NCBI GenBank assembly: GCA_034509735.1
Contig: JACGWO010000001.1
Location: 31,127,966-31,191,965, forward strand
From: Sesamum alatum
Lineage: Eukaryota; Streptophyta; Magnoliopsida; Lamiales; Pedaliaceae
Length of the DNA: 64,000 nucleotides
Direction of reading: 5' to 3'
This document shows, piece after piece, positions 32,044 through 42,939 of the stretch (position 1 is its first letter; each line of letters begins with the position of its first letter). Both the position numbers and the translations under genes were made by a program. Below the pieces are notes generated by a model that was given only the letters and a program-made list of their open reading frames with translations, was not told the origin of the DNA and ran no database searches.

Positions 32044-34106
32044 AGAAAATCAAGAATTAATTAAAACATGCCAAAACACGTTTCATGCTTAAAACTAACA
32101 TAAAACCCTAGGCCTATACACCGAACCGGGCTCTGATACCACTGAAAGATTGTGGATCGTCCCGGGAAAATAGCACGAATGCGGAAGCGCGGTATAAAAT
32201 AAAATTGCGGAATTAAAACATGCTTTAATAGAAATTAAAGAACACGCTCAAGGGGTGTGCCCTTGAGATTCCTGGTTATTCGGTGTATCTCATGACATAA
32301 ACAACATACAATAATCATGGAGGCCATAGGATTGAAAAATAAAGAGGGACGAAAATCTTAAACGAGACCTACCCGTTGTCGTTTTCGTCTTCAACGGCTA
32401 CTCGCGTTGTTCCCCGTTTTGCACCAAGACCTCGTTCTTGAGATCCTCCAAATCGTGACACACGATCCACCCACGTATTCTTGCACGTCGTGCTAGCAAC
32501 GAACAAGTATTATTTTGAAGAGGATAGATCAACCACGCGTTATGAATTAACGGGATCGATCTTCCTTAGTTCAATTGTTTCCAAGAACAAAAGAACAAGA
32601 AAAATAATATTTTCTTGGTGAGAGAGAGAGAGGTGCGGATGAGAGAGGAGAGGAGAGAGTGTGTGTTGTGTGTGTGTTTTCAAGAATCATCATCCTCCAA
32701 TTATAGGAGGCTAGGGGTTTATATAGAGGAGAGTTTAATCCTCTTCAAACTCCAATTCTAAGAACTCTGTTTTGACTAGGATTTTGACCTAGTCAAAGTC
32801 CTAGTCAAAGTAGCATTTGACCAAGTCAAATCAATCCTAGCCATTCATCTCAACCGTTGATTTAATTTAATGGAATATTTAAAATCTATTTAAATATTCC
32901 AAGAGGCCAAATAAATATAAATATTTATTTTAAGCCCATTAAATAAATTCCCTTAATAAATCTAATTTATTAATATAATTCTTTTTATCAAATAGAAGGA
33001 ATTAATTCTCCAAAAAAATAAAGGACCCGATTAAATCAAATTTAATCATTCCTATTCTCCAATATTTTAATTCTAAATTAAATACTAAATGTGTGTGTGG
33101 ATAGTGTGTGACTCTTTAGGTTCACCTTTCAGCTAGACTTGGTCGGATTCCTAGAATCCGTTCATTACCATGGGTGGCCATCTAACAACGGTCCATGGTA
33201 CTAGAGACTAGGTGAAATATTCAGGGATGAACATTTAGGCTCTAACAGTACACTTGTCCTTCTGTCTACGGTCTCACCACTTAGGGTCTAGGGCACGGAT
33301 AATGCAGGTACCCATTTTGGACCTAAGTGTCGGTCTGTCCTTACTAAACGCCGCAAGGGAATCCTTCCCTTCTGTTCAGTTAATGTAGCCACAGATTTTA
33401 GGGACAAGACACAGAGCATACGTGAGACTCAATTGTCAATGCCTTTTGACAGGAGACAGATCCTTTCTTGGAAACTACTGTCACTCTGTATACCAGAGCT
33501 GCACTAGACATGGCTTATGACTACTCAAGTGCTTCTTGGCAATATCTCACCATATCTAAGATACAGACCTGACATACAGGTAAACTCAGCAGTTCCTCAA
33601 GTCAAAGGACTTGACCTGTACCGTTGGAACCGGGAATACACGTCATACCTTGCTGACCATACTCAAGGTCCTCCGTAAGACGGTCCCCGCGAGTCACTTC
33701 AGTCAGCTGCTTCCTAGCAGGCTAACCCACTAACACTGCTTAGACGACCTTCGTCACCCGTCGATGAAACACGACAGCAGATGCTTAGTGCAAGTCTCAA
33801 AGGGAATCTCGATACCCATTTTCGAGATTCCTTGACTTGGAGATTTCCGGACTGATTCGGCAAGACTGATTTCATGGACCTACCTCCAAGCGTAGTCCCA
33901 ATCCCTGAAATAGATTCTCAGTCCGTGGGTTTTGTTTTGCGTAGCGAACAAATATGTAAAAGCAAGTAGAAGTGAACGCAAACAAAGTAATGCCATATGA
34001 ATTTCACTTCTTTATTTATAAATGATTTATCAAGACACACTGAAATTGTCTAGACATAGGTTACATTTTCTTGGCAAGATTGGCTACATGGTCACCTATT
34101 CTAACA
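32044..34106 (-). mobile_element. Truncated type B element R3 (5' LTR plus leader stub)
   Basis: On the minus strand a complete 1964-bp LTR (34106 to 32143) is followed by the primer-binding site TGGTATCAGAGC (32141 to 32130) and about 85 bp of leader, then stops in unrelated sequence. The LTR carries the CCATGG block near 33165-33200 and W-box pairs near 32770-32840. The rest of the element is lost. Its outer LTR end directly abuts a mid-LTR fragment of R4, so one side of the original insertion site is missing. Confidence 0.85.
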
Positions 34107-34780
34107 CTTTGACTTGAGGAACTGCTGCGTTTACCTGTATATCAGGTCTGTATCTTAGATATGGTGAGAGATTGCCAAGAAGCACTTTAGTAGTCATAAG
34201 CCATGTCTAGTGCAGCTCTGGTATACAGAGTGACAGTAGTTTCCAAAAAAGGATCTGTCTACTGGAGCTCTCTCCTCTCCCTCTCGTCCGCCCCTTCCCA
34301 CTCTCCCAAGAAAATATTTTTCTTGTTCTCTTGTTCTTGGAACATTAGAACTTAGGAGAATTAATACCGTTAATGAATAACGTGTTATTAATTCATCCTC
34401 TCCAAAAAAAATTTTACTTGTTCGTTGCTAGCACGACGTACAAGATACGTGGGTGGATTGTGTGTCATGATTTGGAGGATCTCAAGAACGAGGTCTTGGT
34501 GCAAAACGGGGAACAACGCGAGTAGCCGTTGAAGACTGAAACGACAACGGGTAGGTCTCGGTTTACATTTTCCCCCCTTTTAATTTTAATCCCTATGGCC
34601 TCCATGATTGTTTGTATGTATTTAATTCATGAGATACACCAAACACCCGGGAAAGTTCAAAGGCACACCCCTTGAACGTGTTCTTTAATTTTCGTTAAAG
34701 TATGTTTAAATTTCGTATTTTAATTTTATACCGCGCTTCCGCATTCGCGCTATTTTCCCGGGACGATCCACAATCTTTCA
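34107..34780 (+). repeat. 5' LTR of R4, partial with internal deletion
   Basis: 34107-34262 matches the 3' LTR from its CTTTGACTTGAGG (41449). It then jumps from GGATCTGTCT directly to the GAGCTCTCTCC segment that lies near 42423 in the 3' LTR. The last 520 bp to CAATCTTTCA are present. About 0.8 kb with the CCATGG block, W-boxes and TATA box is missing, so this LTR probably cannot start transcription. Confidence 0.85.
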
Positions 34781-34781
34781 A

Positions 34782-34793
34782 TGGTATCAGAGC
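34782..34793 (+). other. Primer-binding site of R4
   Basis: TGGTATCAGAGC lies one base after the LTR end and complements initiator Met-tRNA. Confidence 0.9.
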
Positions 34794-36878
34794 CCGGTTC
34801 GGTGTATAGGCCTAGGGTTTTATGTGCGTTTTAAGCATGAAACGTGTTCTTGGCATGTTTTAATTAATTCTTGGTTTTCTTGATTATTAAAGCATGTCGT
34901 TTCCTTGCTTTTTTGATTCGTGTGAATATTATGTCGTTGGGAATTTTCTATTTTTCTTGGAAACGGGGTAAAATTTGAACGAAGAACGGAGAAATGCAGC
35001 ACGCCGACCAGCCGGAGGCTGGCGCGCGCAGCCGTCCGCAGAGGCAGGGCAGACGCGCAAGGGAAGCCTGCGCGCCGCCGCCCAACCAACGCGCAAGGCT
35101 GCGCGCAGCCAGCTAGGGGGACGCGCGGCCAAGATGGTCGCGCGCCCGGCAGGCGCGCTCATGCGCGCGCGCGCAGGCACTGGCGCGCATGCACGCAGAC
35201 GGTGGTGTCTGCGCGCGCCACGCGCATTGCGCAGAGCAGATGCGCGGCTGGCGACCAGCAGGCCAGCACGCGCGCGCCCGGCCAAGCAGTGCCTGCTCGC
35301 ACGCCGGCAGGCTGCTTCCCGGTGGCGGTGGCCGGCTGCCGGTGCTGCTAGGGTTTTAACCCTATTATTATTTCTTTATTATTTTATATTTATTTTTTAG
35401 TTTTAATTTTAATTAATTCTGAAAATTCATTTTTTGTTCAATTTTTGCCTAATTTTCTAAGACATTATTTTGGGAGGTAAAATACATTGGATTTGAAATC
35501 CCTGGGGATATTTTACTTAGAAATAATGAGGATTGATTTTCCTAAAACGAGAAAATATTATTACCATCGATTATGGCATATTTACACACGCTACGCACTT
35601 ACTTATTTATTTTGAATAATTATGATTGGTTATCATGAATGTTGGTATATTGTAATTGTGTGGTTGGATCATATGATTATGTGTGTTGGATGAAAAAAAA
35701 CAGGATGATCACGAGCCCTAGACCGAATGTATGGTTTAATTTCCTGTTGGGCCTGTGTGCCTCTTTTACTGCTTTCTCCTTCTCTCTTTCTAGTTGCCTT
35801 GGAATAATATGGCATTCTATCTCCCTCCTTATGTACTCCCCCCGGGTTTTCGCTGGGGTTTCTATTTTTAATATGTAATGAGAGTAGAATGGGAGTGAGG
35901 TTTTAATTTTTATGTAATTGATGGAGAAGAAGGAAGGTCCACATGGAGAGCCCAGATTGGAGGTTCCAAGGCCTTTCCATGAAGTGAAGAAAGAGAAAAG
36001 AGACCAACGCCCATCAGAATGATGATTGGGTTACTATTAATGTAATAGTATAAGGCCAACCCTAAATTGACCATAGATCCACTGCGGGCTCAGTGGATCG
36101 CATAGGATTCGGGCTCGTGATCAATCCAACAGGGGCGTGCTAGGCTTTAATTTTGCATGTGGTTATTATGATGGATGAATGGCGTTTTTATTTATCATAT
36201 AACTGCTGTGGATGCATTTATTTTACGCATTATGGATGAAAGTGTAGATGTTTTATATTTTGAGATCCTCGGTCATATACTACTCTCACATTGGTTCTTC
36301 CAATGTTTAAATATTAGACCCTAGTCAAAATGGACATGAACTCTAGGAGTTTAGCCATGCCTTCCAATCCATGGCATAGTGAGGAAGCTGATTTAGGTCA
36401 ATAGCGTGGTCTAACGAGTCGTGGCACGTTATTGTACTTAAAAAGAAGCTGCACTATGTCATGAACGAAAAACAGACCGCTGTTACCTGTCTCACGAGTC
36501 GTGGGGGTAGTAGTGGGTCTGTGGCTCGGTCGATTGGGTTGGGTCTAACGCCCGATTAACATGATTCGCTTGGTGTCCTCGGGATCATGTGAAAAGGTGA
36601 GGCAATAATCTTGGGAATCTCGTGGAACGAAAATGGTATGGTATACCTCCCACATGATCTTTTCCATACGAATCGTAAAAGCGGGGTATGGAAAGGATCG
36701 CTGTGGATCCCAAGCCCACTAGGAAAGGGTTTCCCAAAAATCACGTTTGAGAGTACCGTGTTTTCGTATAAATAGTGGGAGCATTAAATGACTAAAGACC
36801 ATGCATTTAACTTTTTATCAAACCACCGTCTTTTATATTCTGCTGATCGCGAACTCTGTTTTTAAATGTAGATTTAAA
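34794..36878 (+). other. R4 leader (5' untranslated region)
   Basis: The 2.1-kb leader is colinear with that of R2: GC tract (34995-35350), AGCCCTAGACCGAATGTATG block, pyrimidine tract ending in AG at 35792-35793, and a CACGAGTCGTG palindrome at 36493-36503. The first palindrome of R2 is changed here to AACGAGTCGTG (about 36413). Confidence 0.8.
34995..35350 (+). repeat. GC-rich hairpin tract in R4 leader
   Basis: This tract of about 355 bp is shorter than in R2 (615 bp). It contains CAGAC-ggtggt-GTCTG at 35196-35211, and a decayed version of the first R2 hairpin near 35053-35075. It differs from R2 far more than pol does, indicating fast turnover of repeat units. Confidence 0.75.
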
Positions 36879-37725
36879 ATGTCTAAGAACCCACTTTCAA
36901 CCATTCTTGAGACAAACAAATTCAATGGAACCAATTACAACGACTGGTTGCGTAATCTCAGGATAGTCCTGGATTATGAGAACCAAGGCTACATCATGGA
37001 CGAGCCTCTCCCTAGACCTTATCGGAAGGATCCACGCTGGAAGAACGTGAGACGTTCGAGACTTGGCATAAGGATAACCGGAAGGTCCGTAGCGTCATAC
37101 TTGCTTCGATGACGAATGAGATTCAGAAGCAATATGGAAAGGCTAGACGATGTCCCTTCCATTATGGCTCACCTTAAGGATTGCTATGCAGTCCCGGACC
37201 GGCATACTAGGTATGTCGCGACCAAGGCGTTCTTTTTGGAACCAAAATAACAGAAGGATCCTCTGTACAAGAGCACGGGGTTAAAATGCTTACCCTGGTG
37301 GAAAAACTCGAGGACCTAAAGGCAGGTCTCGATAATGAAACGTACATAGATGTGATCCTTCAGTCACTCCCACCCTCCTTCGACCATTTATCGTCAACTA
37401 TAACATGAACGCACTTGAGAAGGGCATTCATGAGTTGATCAATATGTTGGTGCAATACGAGGCAACAACTAAGAAGTCCACGCCTTCGGTATTGTTTGGA
37501 GGTGCTTCGACTTCCAAGACGAAAGGCAAAGGTGCCGGACGTTGGAAAAAAGAAGAAAGGGAAGGGAAAGGCCGTCAAAGCAGCTACGAACACTAAGAGT
37601 GTTCCCATTGCCATAGAGGGGAAAGGCAAAGGAAAAGGAAAGGTTGTCTCCAAGCAACAGTCAAAGGCATATGACATATGTATCAACTGCCGTGAGAAAG
37701 GGAAATTGGAAGAGTGAGTGCCCCA
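36879..37725 (+). pseudogene. gag: R4 gag
   Basis: ATG 36879 opens MSKNPLSTILETNKFNGTN, then DWLRNLRIVLDYENQGYIM. One base is lost after MDEPLPR (CCTAGACC, where R2 has CCTAGGACC), so the frame fails near 37015. Later parts are readable in other frames (INMLVQYEATTKKSTPSVLF in 37405-37596). The knuckle near 37680 is damaged: CINCREKG is followed by an indel that removes the His, and a stop appears after KLEE. Confidence 0.85.
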
Positions 37726-38414
37726 AACTCTTCTCGAACCAAGGTATTTTTGTGATTGAGGTTAATATGGTCACTAATTCTGCCTCTTGGGTATTAGATA
37801 TCGGCTGTGGAGCTCACATTTGCAATGACTTGTAGGTGCTGAAAAGAAGCAGAAAACTGGGTAGCGGGGACTGATCCTGAAGCTTGGGAATAGCAAGGCC
37901 ATCTCGGCAGAAGCAGTAGAATTCGCCACTCTAGTTATTAGTGATAGTATTAGCATAGAATTAAAGCAAGTTTATTTTTTACCTAGTATGATTAAAAACA
38001 TCATTTCCATTCCATTGTTGGACAATAGTGGTTATGAGTTTAGAATCAATAAAAATTGCTTTTATTTGATGAGGTGTGGAATTGCTCATCTACTTGGTAC
38101 ATTAAATAATGGACTCTTATATCTTGCAATAAACGAACTTCGTTCTTAACACTCAACACAAACGTAAATTAGATAATAACGGGAACTCACGACTGTGGCA
38201 CGCTAGGCTAGGTCACATATCCCAAGATAGGATGAAAAGGTTGGTAGACTCAAAGAACCTAGAGGTAGGGACTTGAGTGAGCTACCAACTTGTGAATCTT
38301 GTCTAAGAGGGAAAATGACCAAGAAGCCCTTTGTAGGACAAAGTAGGCTTGCCACAGGTCTGTTGGACTTGGTCCATATAGATGTATGTGGACCACTAAG
38401 GACGCAGGCCCGAG
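37726..38414 (+). pseudogene. R4 protease and integrase N-terminal domain
   Basis: The protease active site reads VLDIGCGAHICND near 37791-37830: the usual DTG is DIG, and a TAG follows soon after. RKLGSGD-like text continues out of frame. GAG-pre-integrase is recognisable in 38040-38400 (WHARLGHISQDRMKRLVDS, CESCLRGKM, then HIDVCGP), with frame changes, and the T of HTD is replaced. It ends where an added T near 38433 shifts into the long frame that follows. Confidence 0.8.
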
Positions 38415-40808
38415 GTGGGTTCTCCTACTTTCATAACCTTTACCGATGATCATTCACGGTATGGTTATGTTTACCTAATGAGGTACAAGTCTGAAGCTCT
38501 TGAGAGGTTTAAAAGAATTCAACTTGAAGTGGAGAACCAGACCAACTGCAAAATTAAAGTCCTAGGGTCAGACCGAGGCGGTGAATACCTTAGTACCGAG
38601 TTCCTAGATTATCTAAAAGAACATAGTATAATATCAGAATGGACACCTCCCGGAACACCACAATTAAATGGTGTTTGTGAAAGGAGGAATCGAACCCTGT
38701 TGGACATGGTTCGGTCCATGATGAGTTTTACCAAATTGCCCTTATCCTTTTGGGGCTATGCACTAGAAACGGCGGCCAAGTTGCTAAATTTGGCGCCTAC
38801 CAGTGCATTGACCCAAACGCCATATGAGATATGGCACGGCAAGCCTGCATCGTACAACTACTTGAAAGTGTGGGGTAGCCCCGCATACATCAAGAGGTTA
38901 GTGGGAGATAAGCTAGAATCCAGGTCTAGCTTATGCAGGTTCATTGGATACCCTAAAGAAACTGCGGGTCATTACTTTTATGACCCCTTGGAACAAAAAG
39001 TGTTTGTTTCAAGGAATGCAGTATTCTTGGAGCAAGGCTTCCCAGAGGATGTCCAACTTGATGAGCTGATCCTTGAGGAATCAAGTGATGGAATTCAGCC
39101 ATTAGAGGTAGCCGCGGAACCCTCACTTAGAGGATTCAAGATTGACACCCAAAGGGCTGACCAACCTCGAGTAGTCCAACATGCTAGGCATGAAGGACAG
39201 CCTCAGGAACAGCCAACCCCCGTCCCTGAACCGCCGGCTCCGATACAGTCAGCGCCCACAGTCACCACTGACGTTCCCGTCCTCCGAAGGTTTGCTAGAG
39301 AGTCCAGACCTCCAGTGAGATATGGCTTTCTAAATGCGACCGGTCTTTTGGATAACGATCCTAAGACTTATGGAGAAGCGATGTCTGACATCGACTCCGG
39401 GAAATGTCTTGAGGCCATGAAAACTGAAATGGACTCCATGAACGAAAACCAAGTCTGGAGACTTGTAGATCCATCGAAAGGTGTTAAGCCAATAGGCTGT
39501 AAGTGGGTCTACAAGCGCAAACTTGGCGTTGATGGAGAAGTCACAACCTTCAAGGCTAGGCTTGTAGCTAAGGGATACACTCAACGACCCGGGGTCGATT
39601 TTGAGGATACCGACTTGCCTGTAGCCATGGCTAAGTCCATTCGAATTCTGCTCGCCATAGCAGCATGGTATGACTATGAGATATGGCAAATGGACGTGAA
39701 AGCGGCCTTCCTTAACGGTTTCGTTGAGGAAGAGATCTATATGGATCAGCCGGAGGGTTTCACAGTCACTGGAGAGGAACAGAAGGTCTGTCGTCTCCAG
39801 AAGTCCATCTATGGCCTCAAACAAGCATCCCGAAGTTGGAACATTCGGTTTGATGAAGTAATACGGGGCTATAACTTCATCAAGAACAAATCCGACCCTT
39901 GTGTATACAAGAAAGTCAGTGGGAGCTCTATAGTGTTCCTAGTGCTTTATGTGGATGACATTCTACTCATTGCTAATGACCTTAGAATGTTGGGAGACAC
40001 AAAAGCATGGTTGTCAACCCAGTTTTCCATGAAGGATTTGGGTGAAGCCTCCTACATCCTAGGCATCCAGATCGTCAGGGACAGATCTAAAAGGATGTTA
40101 GGGCTCACCCAAAACTCGTATATGGAGAAAGTCCTAAAAAGATATCAAATGGACAACTCCAAACGAGGATTCCTTCCCATGAGGCATGGGATCAAGTTGT
40201 CCAAGAAACAGTCCCCGCAGACTGATGAAGAACTTGAAAGGATGAAAGTCATCCCCTATGCTTCTGCCGTAGGAAGCATCCAATATGCGGTCCACTGCAC
40301 CAGGCTTGACATTGCTTACGCTTTGAGCGTAACAAGCATATATCAGTCCTGCGCAGGAGAGGCACATTGGAATGCTGTTAAGGGCATCCATAAGTACCTA
40401 AGGAGGACTAAGGAAATGTTCTTAGTCTATGGTAATGGAGAACTGATTCTGGAAGGCTTTAGCGACACTAGCTTCCAATCTGATGACGATGATGCCAAGT
40501 CTCAATCAGGTTACGTATTCAAACTCAATGGAGGAGTAGTGGCCTGGAAAAGTTCCAAGCAAACAACCACTGCTGACTCCACTACAGAGGCTGAATACAT
40601 AGCAGCTTCAGAAGCTGCCAAGGAAGCGGTTTTGGATGAGAAACTACATCCAAGAGTTGGGTGTGGTGCTAGCATCGCCGAGCCCGTTTTCATCTTCTGT
40701 GATAACAACGGAGCAATAGCGCAAGCAAAGGAACCGAGATCTCATCACCGTTCCAAACACATTCTTAAGACTCTACCATCTTCTAAGAGAAATGGTAGGA
40801 AGAGGTGA
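38415..40808 (+). CDS. pol: R4 partial pol: integrase core, reverse transcriptase, RNase H (797 codons)
   Basis: This is the longest open frame in the window. The GTG at 38415 is only the start of the open stretch; the true upstream part is frame-shifted. Residues 8-18 have TFTDDHSRYG. The catalytic Asp53 (GSDRGGE) and Glu89 (NGVCERRN) show the D-35-E spacing of the integrase core. The integrase C-part has FIGYPKETAGHYF, then a Pro-rich linker around 270-290. RT runs from about 355 (CKWVYKRK) through [12 protein letters not shown] to Y512-VDD-515. RNase H has SDTSFQSDDDDA, DSTTEAEY, FCDNNGAIA and HHRSKHI. An added T near 40631 and a lost C near 40671 leave about 14 residues misread, and an added A near 40766 replaces the C-terminus. 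Probably not functional alone. Confidence 0.88.
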   Translation: MGSPTFITFTDDHSRYGYVYLMRYKSEALERFKRIQLEVENQTNCKIKVLGSDRGGEYLSTEFLDYLKEHSIISEWTPPGTPQLNGVCERRNRTLLDMVRSMMSFTKLPLSFWGYALETAAKLLNLAPTSALTQTPYEIWHGKPASYNYLKVWGSPAYIKRLVGDKLESRSSLCRFIGYPKETAGHYFYDPLEQKVFVSRNAVFLEQGFPEDVQLDELILEESSDGIQPLEVAAEPSLRGFKIDTQRADQPRVVQHARHEGQPQEQPTPVPEPPAPIQSAPTVTTDVPVLRRFARESRPPVRYGFLNATGLLDNDPKTYGEAMSDIDSGKCLEAMKTEMDSMNENQVWRLVDPSKGVKPIGCKWVYKRKLGVDGEVTTFKARLVAKGYTQRPGVDFEDTDLPVAMAKSIRILLAIAAWYDYEIWQMDVKAAFLNGFVEEEIYMDQPEGFTVTGEEQKVCRLQKSIYGLKQASRSWNIRFDEVIRGYNFIKNKSDPCVYKKVSGSSIVFLVLYVDDILLIANDLRMLGDTKAWLSTQFSMKDLGEASYILGIQIVRDRSKRMLGLTQNSYMEKVLKRYQMDNSKRGFLPMRHGIKLSKKQSPQTDEELERMKVIPYASAVGSIQYAVHCTRLDIAYALSVTSIYQSCAGEAHWNAVKGIHKYLRRTKEMFLVYGNGELILEGFSDTSFQSDDDDAKSQSGYVFKLNGGVVAWKSSKQTTTADSTTEAEYIAASEAAKEAVLDEKLHPRVGCGASIAEPVFIFCDNNGAIAQAKEPRSHHRSKHILKTLPSSKRNGRKR

Positions 40809-40939
40809 CGTTCAGATGGACCGAGTCAACTCAGCAGACAACACAGCAGATCCGCTTACAAAGCCTATGTCGCAGAGCGCTCATACGCAACATCTTTAGA
40901 ATATGAGGATTAGACATATGGGCGATTAGTTTAAAGGTC

Positions 40940-40950
40940 AAGTGGGAGAT
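40940..40950 (+). other. Polypurine tract of R4
   Basis: AAGTGGGAGAT directly precedes the 3' LTR start. Confidence 0.88.
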
Positions 40951-42939
40951 TGTTAGAATAGGTGACCATGTAGCCAATCTTGGCGGGCAAAATGTAACCT
41001 ATGTCTAGACAATTTCTGTGTTTTGATAAAACTATTAATGAATAAAGAAATGAAATTCATTCTGGCTTTACTTTGTTTGCGTTCACTTTACTGCTTTATC
41101 TATCTGTTCACTACGCAAACAAAGCCCACAGATTGAAAGCCCATTTCGGGGACTGGGACTACTCTTTGAGGTAGGTCCATGAAATCAGTCCCGTCGAATC
41201 AGTCCGGAAAACTCCAAGTCAAGGAATCTCGGAAATGGGTACCGGGATTCCCTATGAGACTTGCACTAAGCATCTGCTGTCGTATTTCATCGACGGGTGA
41301 CGAAGGTCGTCTAAGCAGTGTTAGTGGGTTAGCCTGCTGGGGAGCAGCTGACTGAGGTGACTCGCGGGAACCGTCTTACGGAGGACCTTGAGTAGGGTCA
41401 GCAAGGTATGACGTGTATTTCGGGTTCCAACGGTACAGACCAAGTCCTTTGACTTGAGGAACTACTGAGATTACCTGTATATCAGGTCTGTATCTTAGTA
41501 TGGTGAGAGATTGCCAAGAAGCACTTGAGTAGTCATAACCCATGTCTAGTGCAGCTCTGGTGTACAAAGTGACAGTAGTTTCCAAGAAAAGATCTGTCTC
41601 CTGTCAAAAAGGCATTGACAGTTGAGTCTCACGTATGCTCTGTGTCTTGTCCCTAAAATCTGTGGCCACAGTAACTGAATAGAAGGGAAGGTTTCCCTTG
41701 CGGCGTTTAGTAAGGACAGACCGACACTTAGGTCCAGAATGGGTACCTGCATTTTCCGTGCCCTAGACCCTAAGTAGTAAGACCGTAGACAGAAGGACAA
41801 GTGTACTGTTAGAGCTTAAAAGTTCATCCCCGAATATTTCACCTAATCTCTAGTGCCATGGACCGTTGCTAGATGGCCACCCATGGTAACGGACGGATTC
41901 TAGGAATCCGACCAAGTCTAGCTGAAAGGTGAACCTAAAGAGTCACACACTATCCACACACAAATTTAGTATTTAATTTAGAATTAAATATTGGAGAAAA
42001 AGGAATGATTAAATTTGATTTAATCGGGTCCTCTATTTTCTTGGAGTATCAATTCCTTCTATTTGATAAAAGGAATTAAATTAATAAATTAGATTTATTA
42101 AGGAAATTAATTTAATGGACTTAGAATAAATATTTATATTTATTTTGCCTTTTGGAATATTTAAATAGGTTTTAAATAATCCATTAAATTAAATTAACGG
42201 TTGAGATGGAAAGGAGAGATGGATGGCTAGGATTGATTTGACTAGGTCAAATACTACTTTGACTAGGACTTTGACTAGGACAAAATCTTAGTCAAAATAG
42301 ACCTCTTAGAGTTGGAGTTTAAAGAGGATTAAACTCTTCCTCTATATAAACCCCTAGCCTCCTACAATTCAAAGATTGATGAATCTTGAAATTCCAACAC
42401 ACACACACACACACACACTACTCGAGCTCTCTCCTCTCCCTCTCGTCCGCCCCCTCCCACTTTCCCAAGAAAATATTTTTTCTTGTTCTCTTGTTCTTGG
42501 AACATTAGAACTTAGGAGAATTAATACCGTTAATCAATAACGTGTTATTAATTCATCCTCTCCAAAAAAATTATACTTGTTCTTTGCTAGCACGACGTGC
42601 AAGATACGTGGGTGGATTGTGTGTCACGATTTGGAGGATCTCAAAAACGAGGTCTTGGTGCAAAACGGGAAACAACGCGAGTAGCCGTCGAAGATGAAAA
42701 CGACAACGGGTAGGTCTCGGTTTATGTTTTCGCCCCTTTTAATTTTAATCCCTATGGCCTCCATGATTGTTTGTATGTATTTAATTCATGAGATACACCG
42801 AACACCCGGGAAAGTTCAAGGGCACACCCCTTGAACGTGTTCTTTAATTTTCGTTAAAGCATGTTTAAATTTCGTATTTTAATTTTATATCGCGCTTCTG
42901 CATTCGCGCTATTTTTCCGGGACGATCCACAATCTTTCA
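40951..42939 (+). repeat. 3' LTR of R4 (type B)
   Basis: A 1989-bp LTR runs from TGTTAGAATAGGTGACC to CAATCTTTCA. The CCATGG block is near 41858-41890, W-box pairs are near 42236-42285 and a TATATAAA box is near 42342. It is followed without a gap by pol sequence of R5 (GGATCAGCCGGAGG), so R4 inserted into R5. Confidence 0.92.

Larger units (their letters stand above)
34107..42939 (+). mobile_element. Ty1/copia retrotransposon R4 (type B) with damaged 5' LTR
   Basis: The order is 5' LTR fragment 34107-34780, primer-binding site, leader with GC tract, gag from 36879, protease, integrase, RT, RNase H, polypurine tract 40940-40950 and 3' LTR 40951-42939. The 5' LTR lacks its first 500 bp (R3 sits there) and about 0.8 kb internally. 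The 3' end lies inside R5 pol at GGATC. Pol is the best preserved here: one open frame of 797 codons. Confidence 0.9.

Noticed and set aside
38415..40808. A functional host or viral polyprotein gene
   Set aside because: Flanking LTRs, primer-binding site and polypurine tract show that it is a copia pol fragment. Both ends are frameshifted and gag is broken. No pararetrovirus features were seen.
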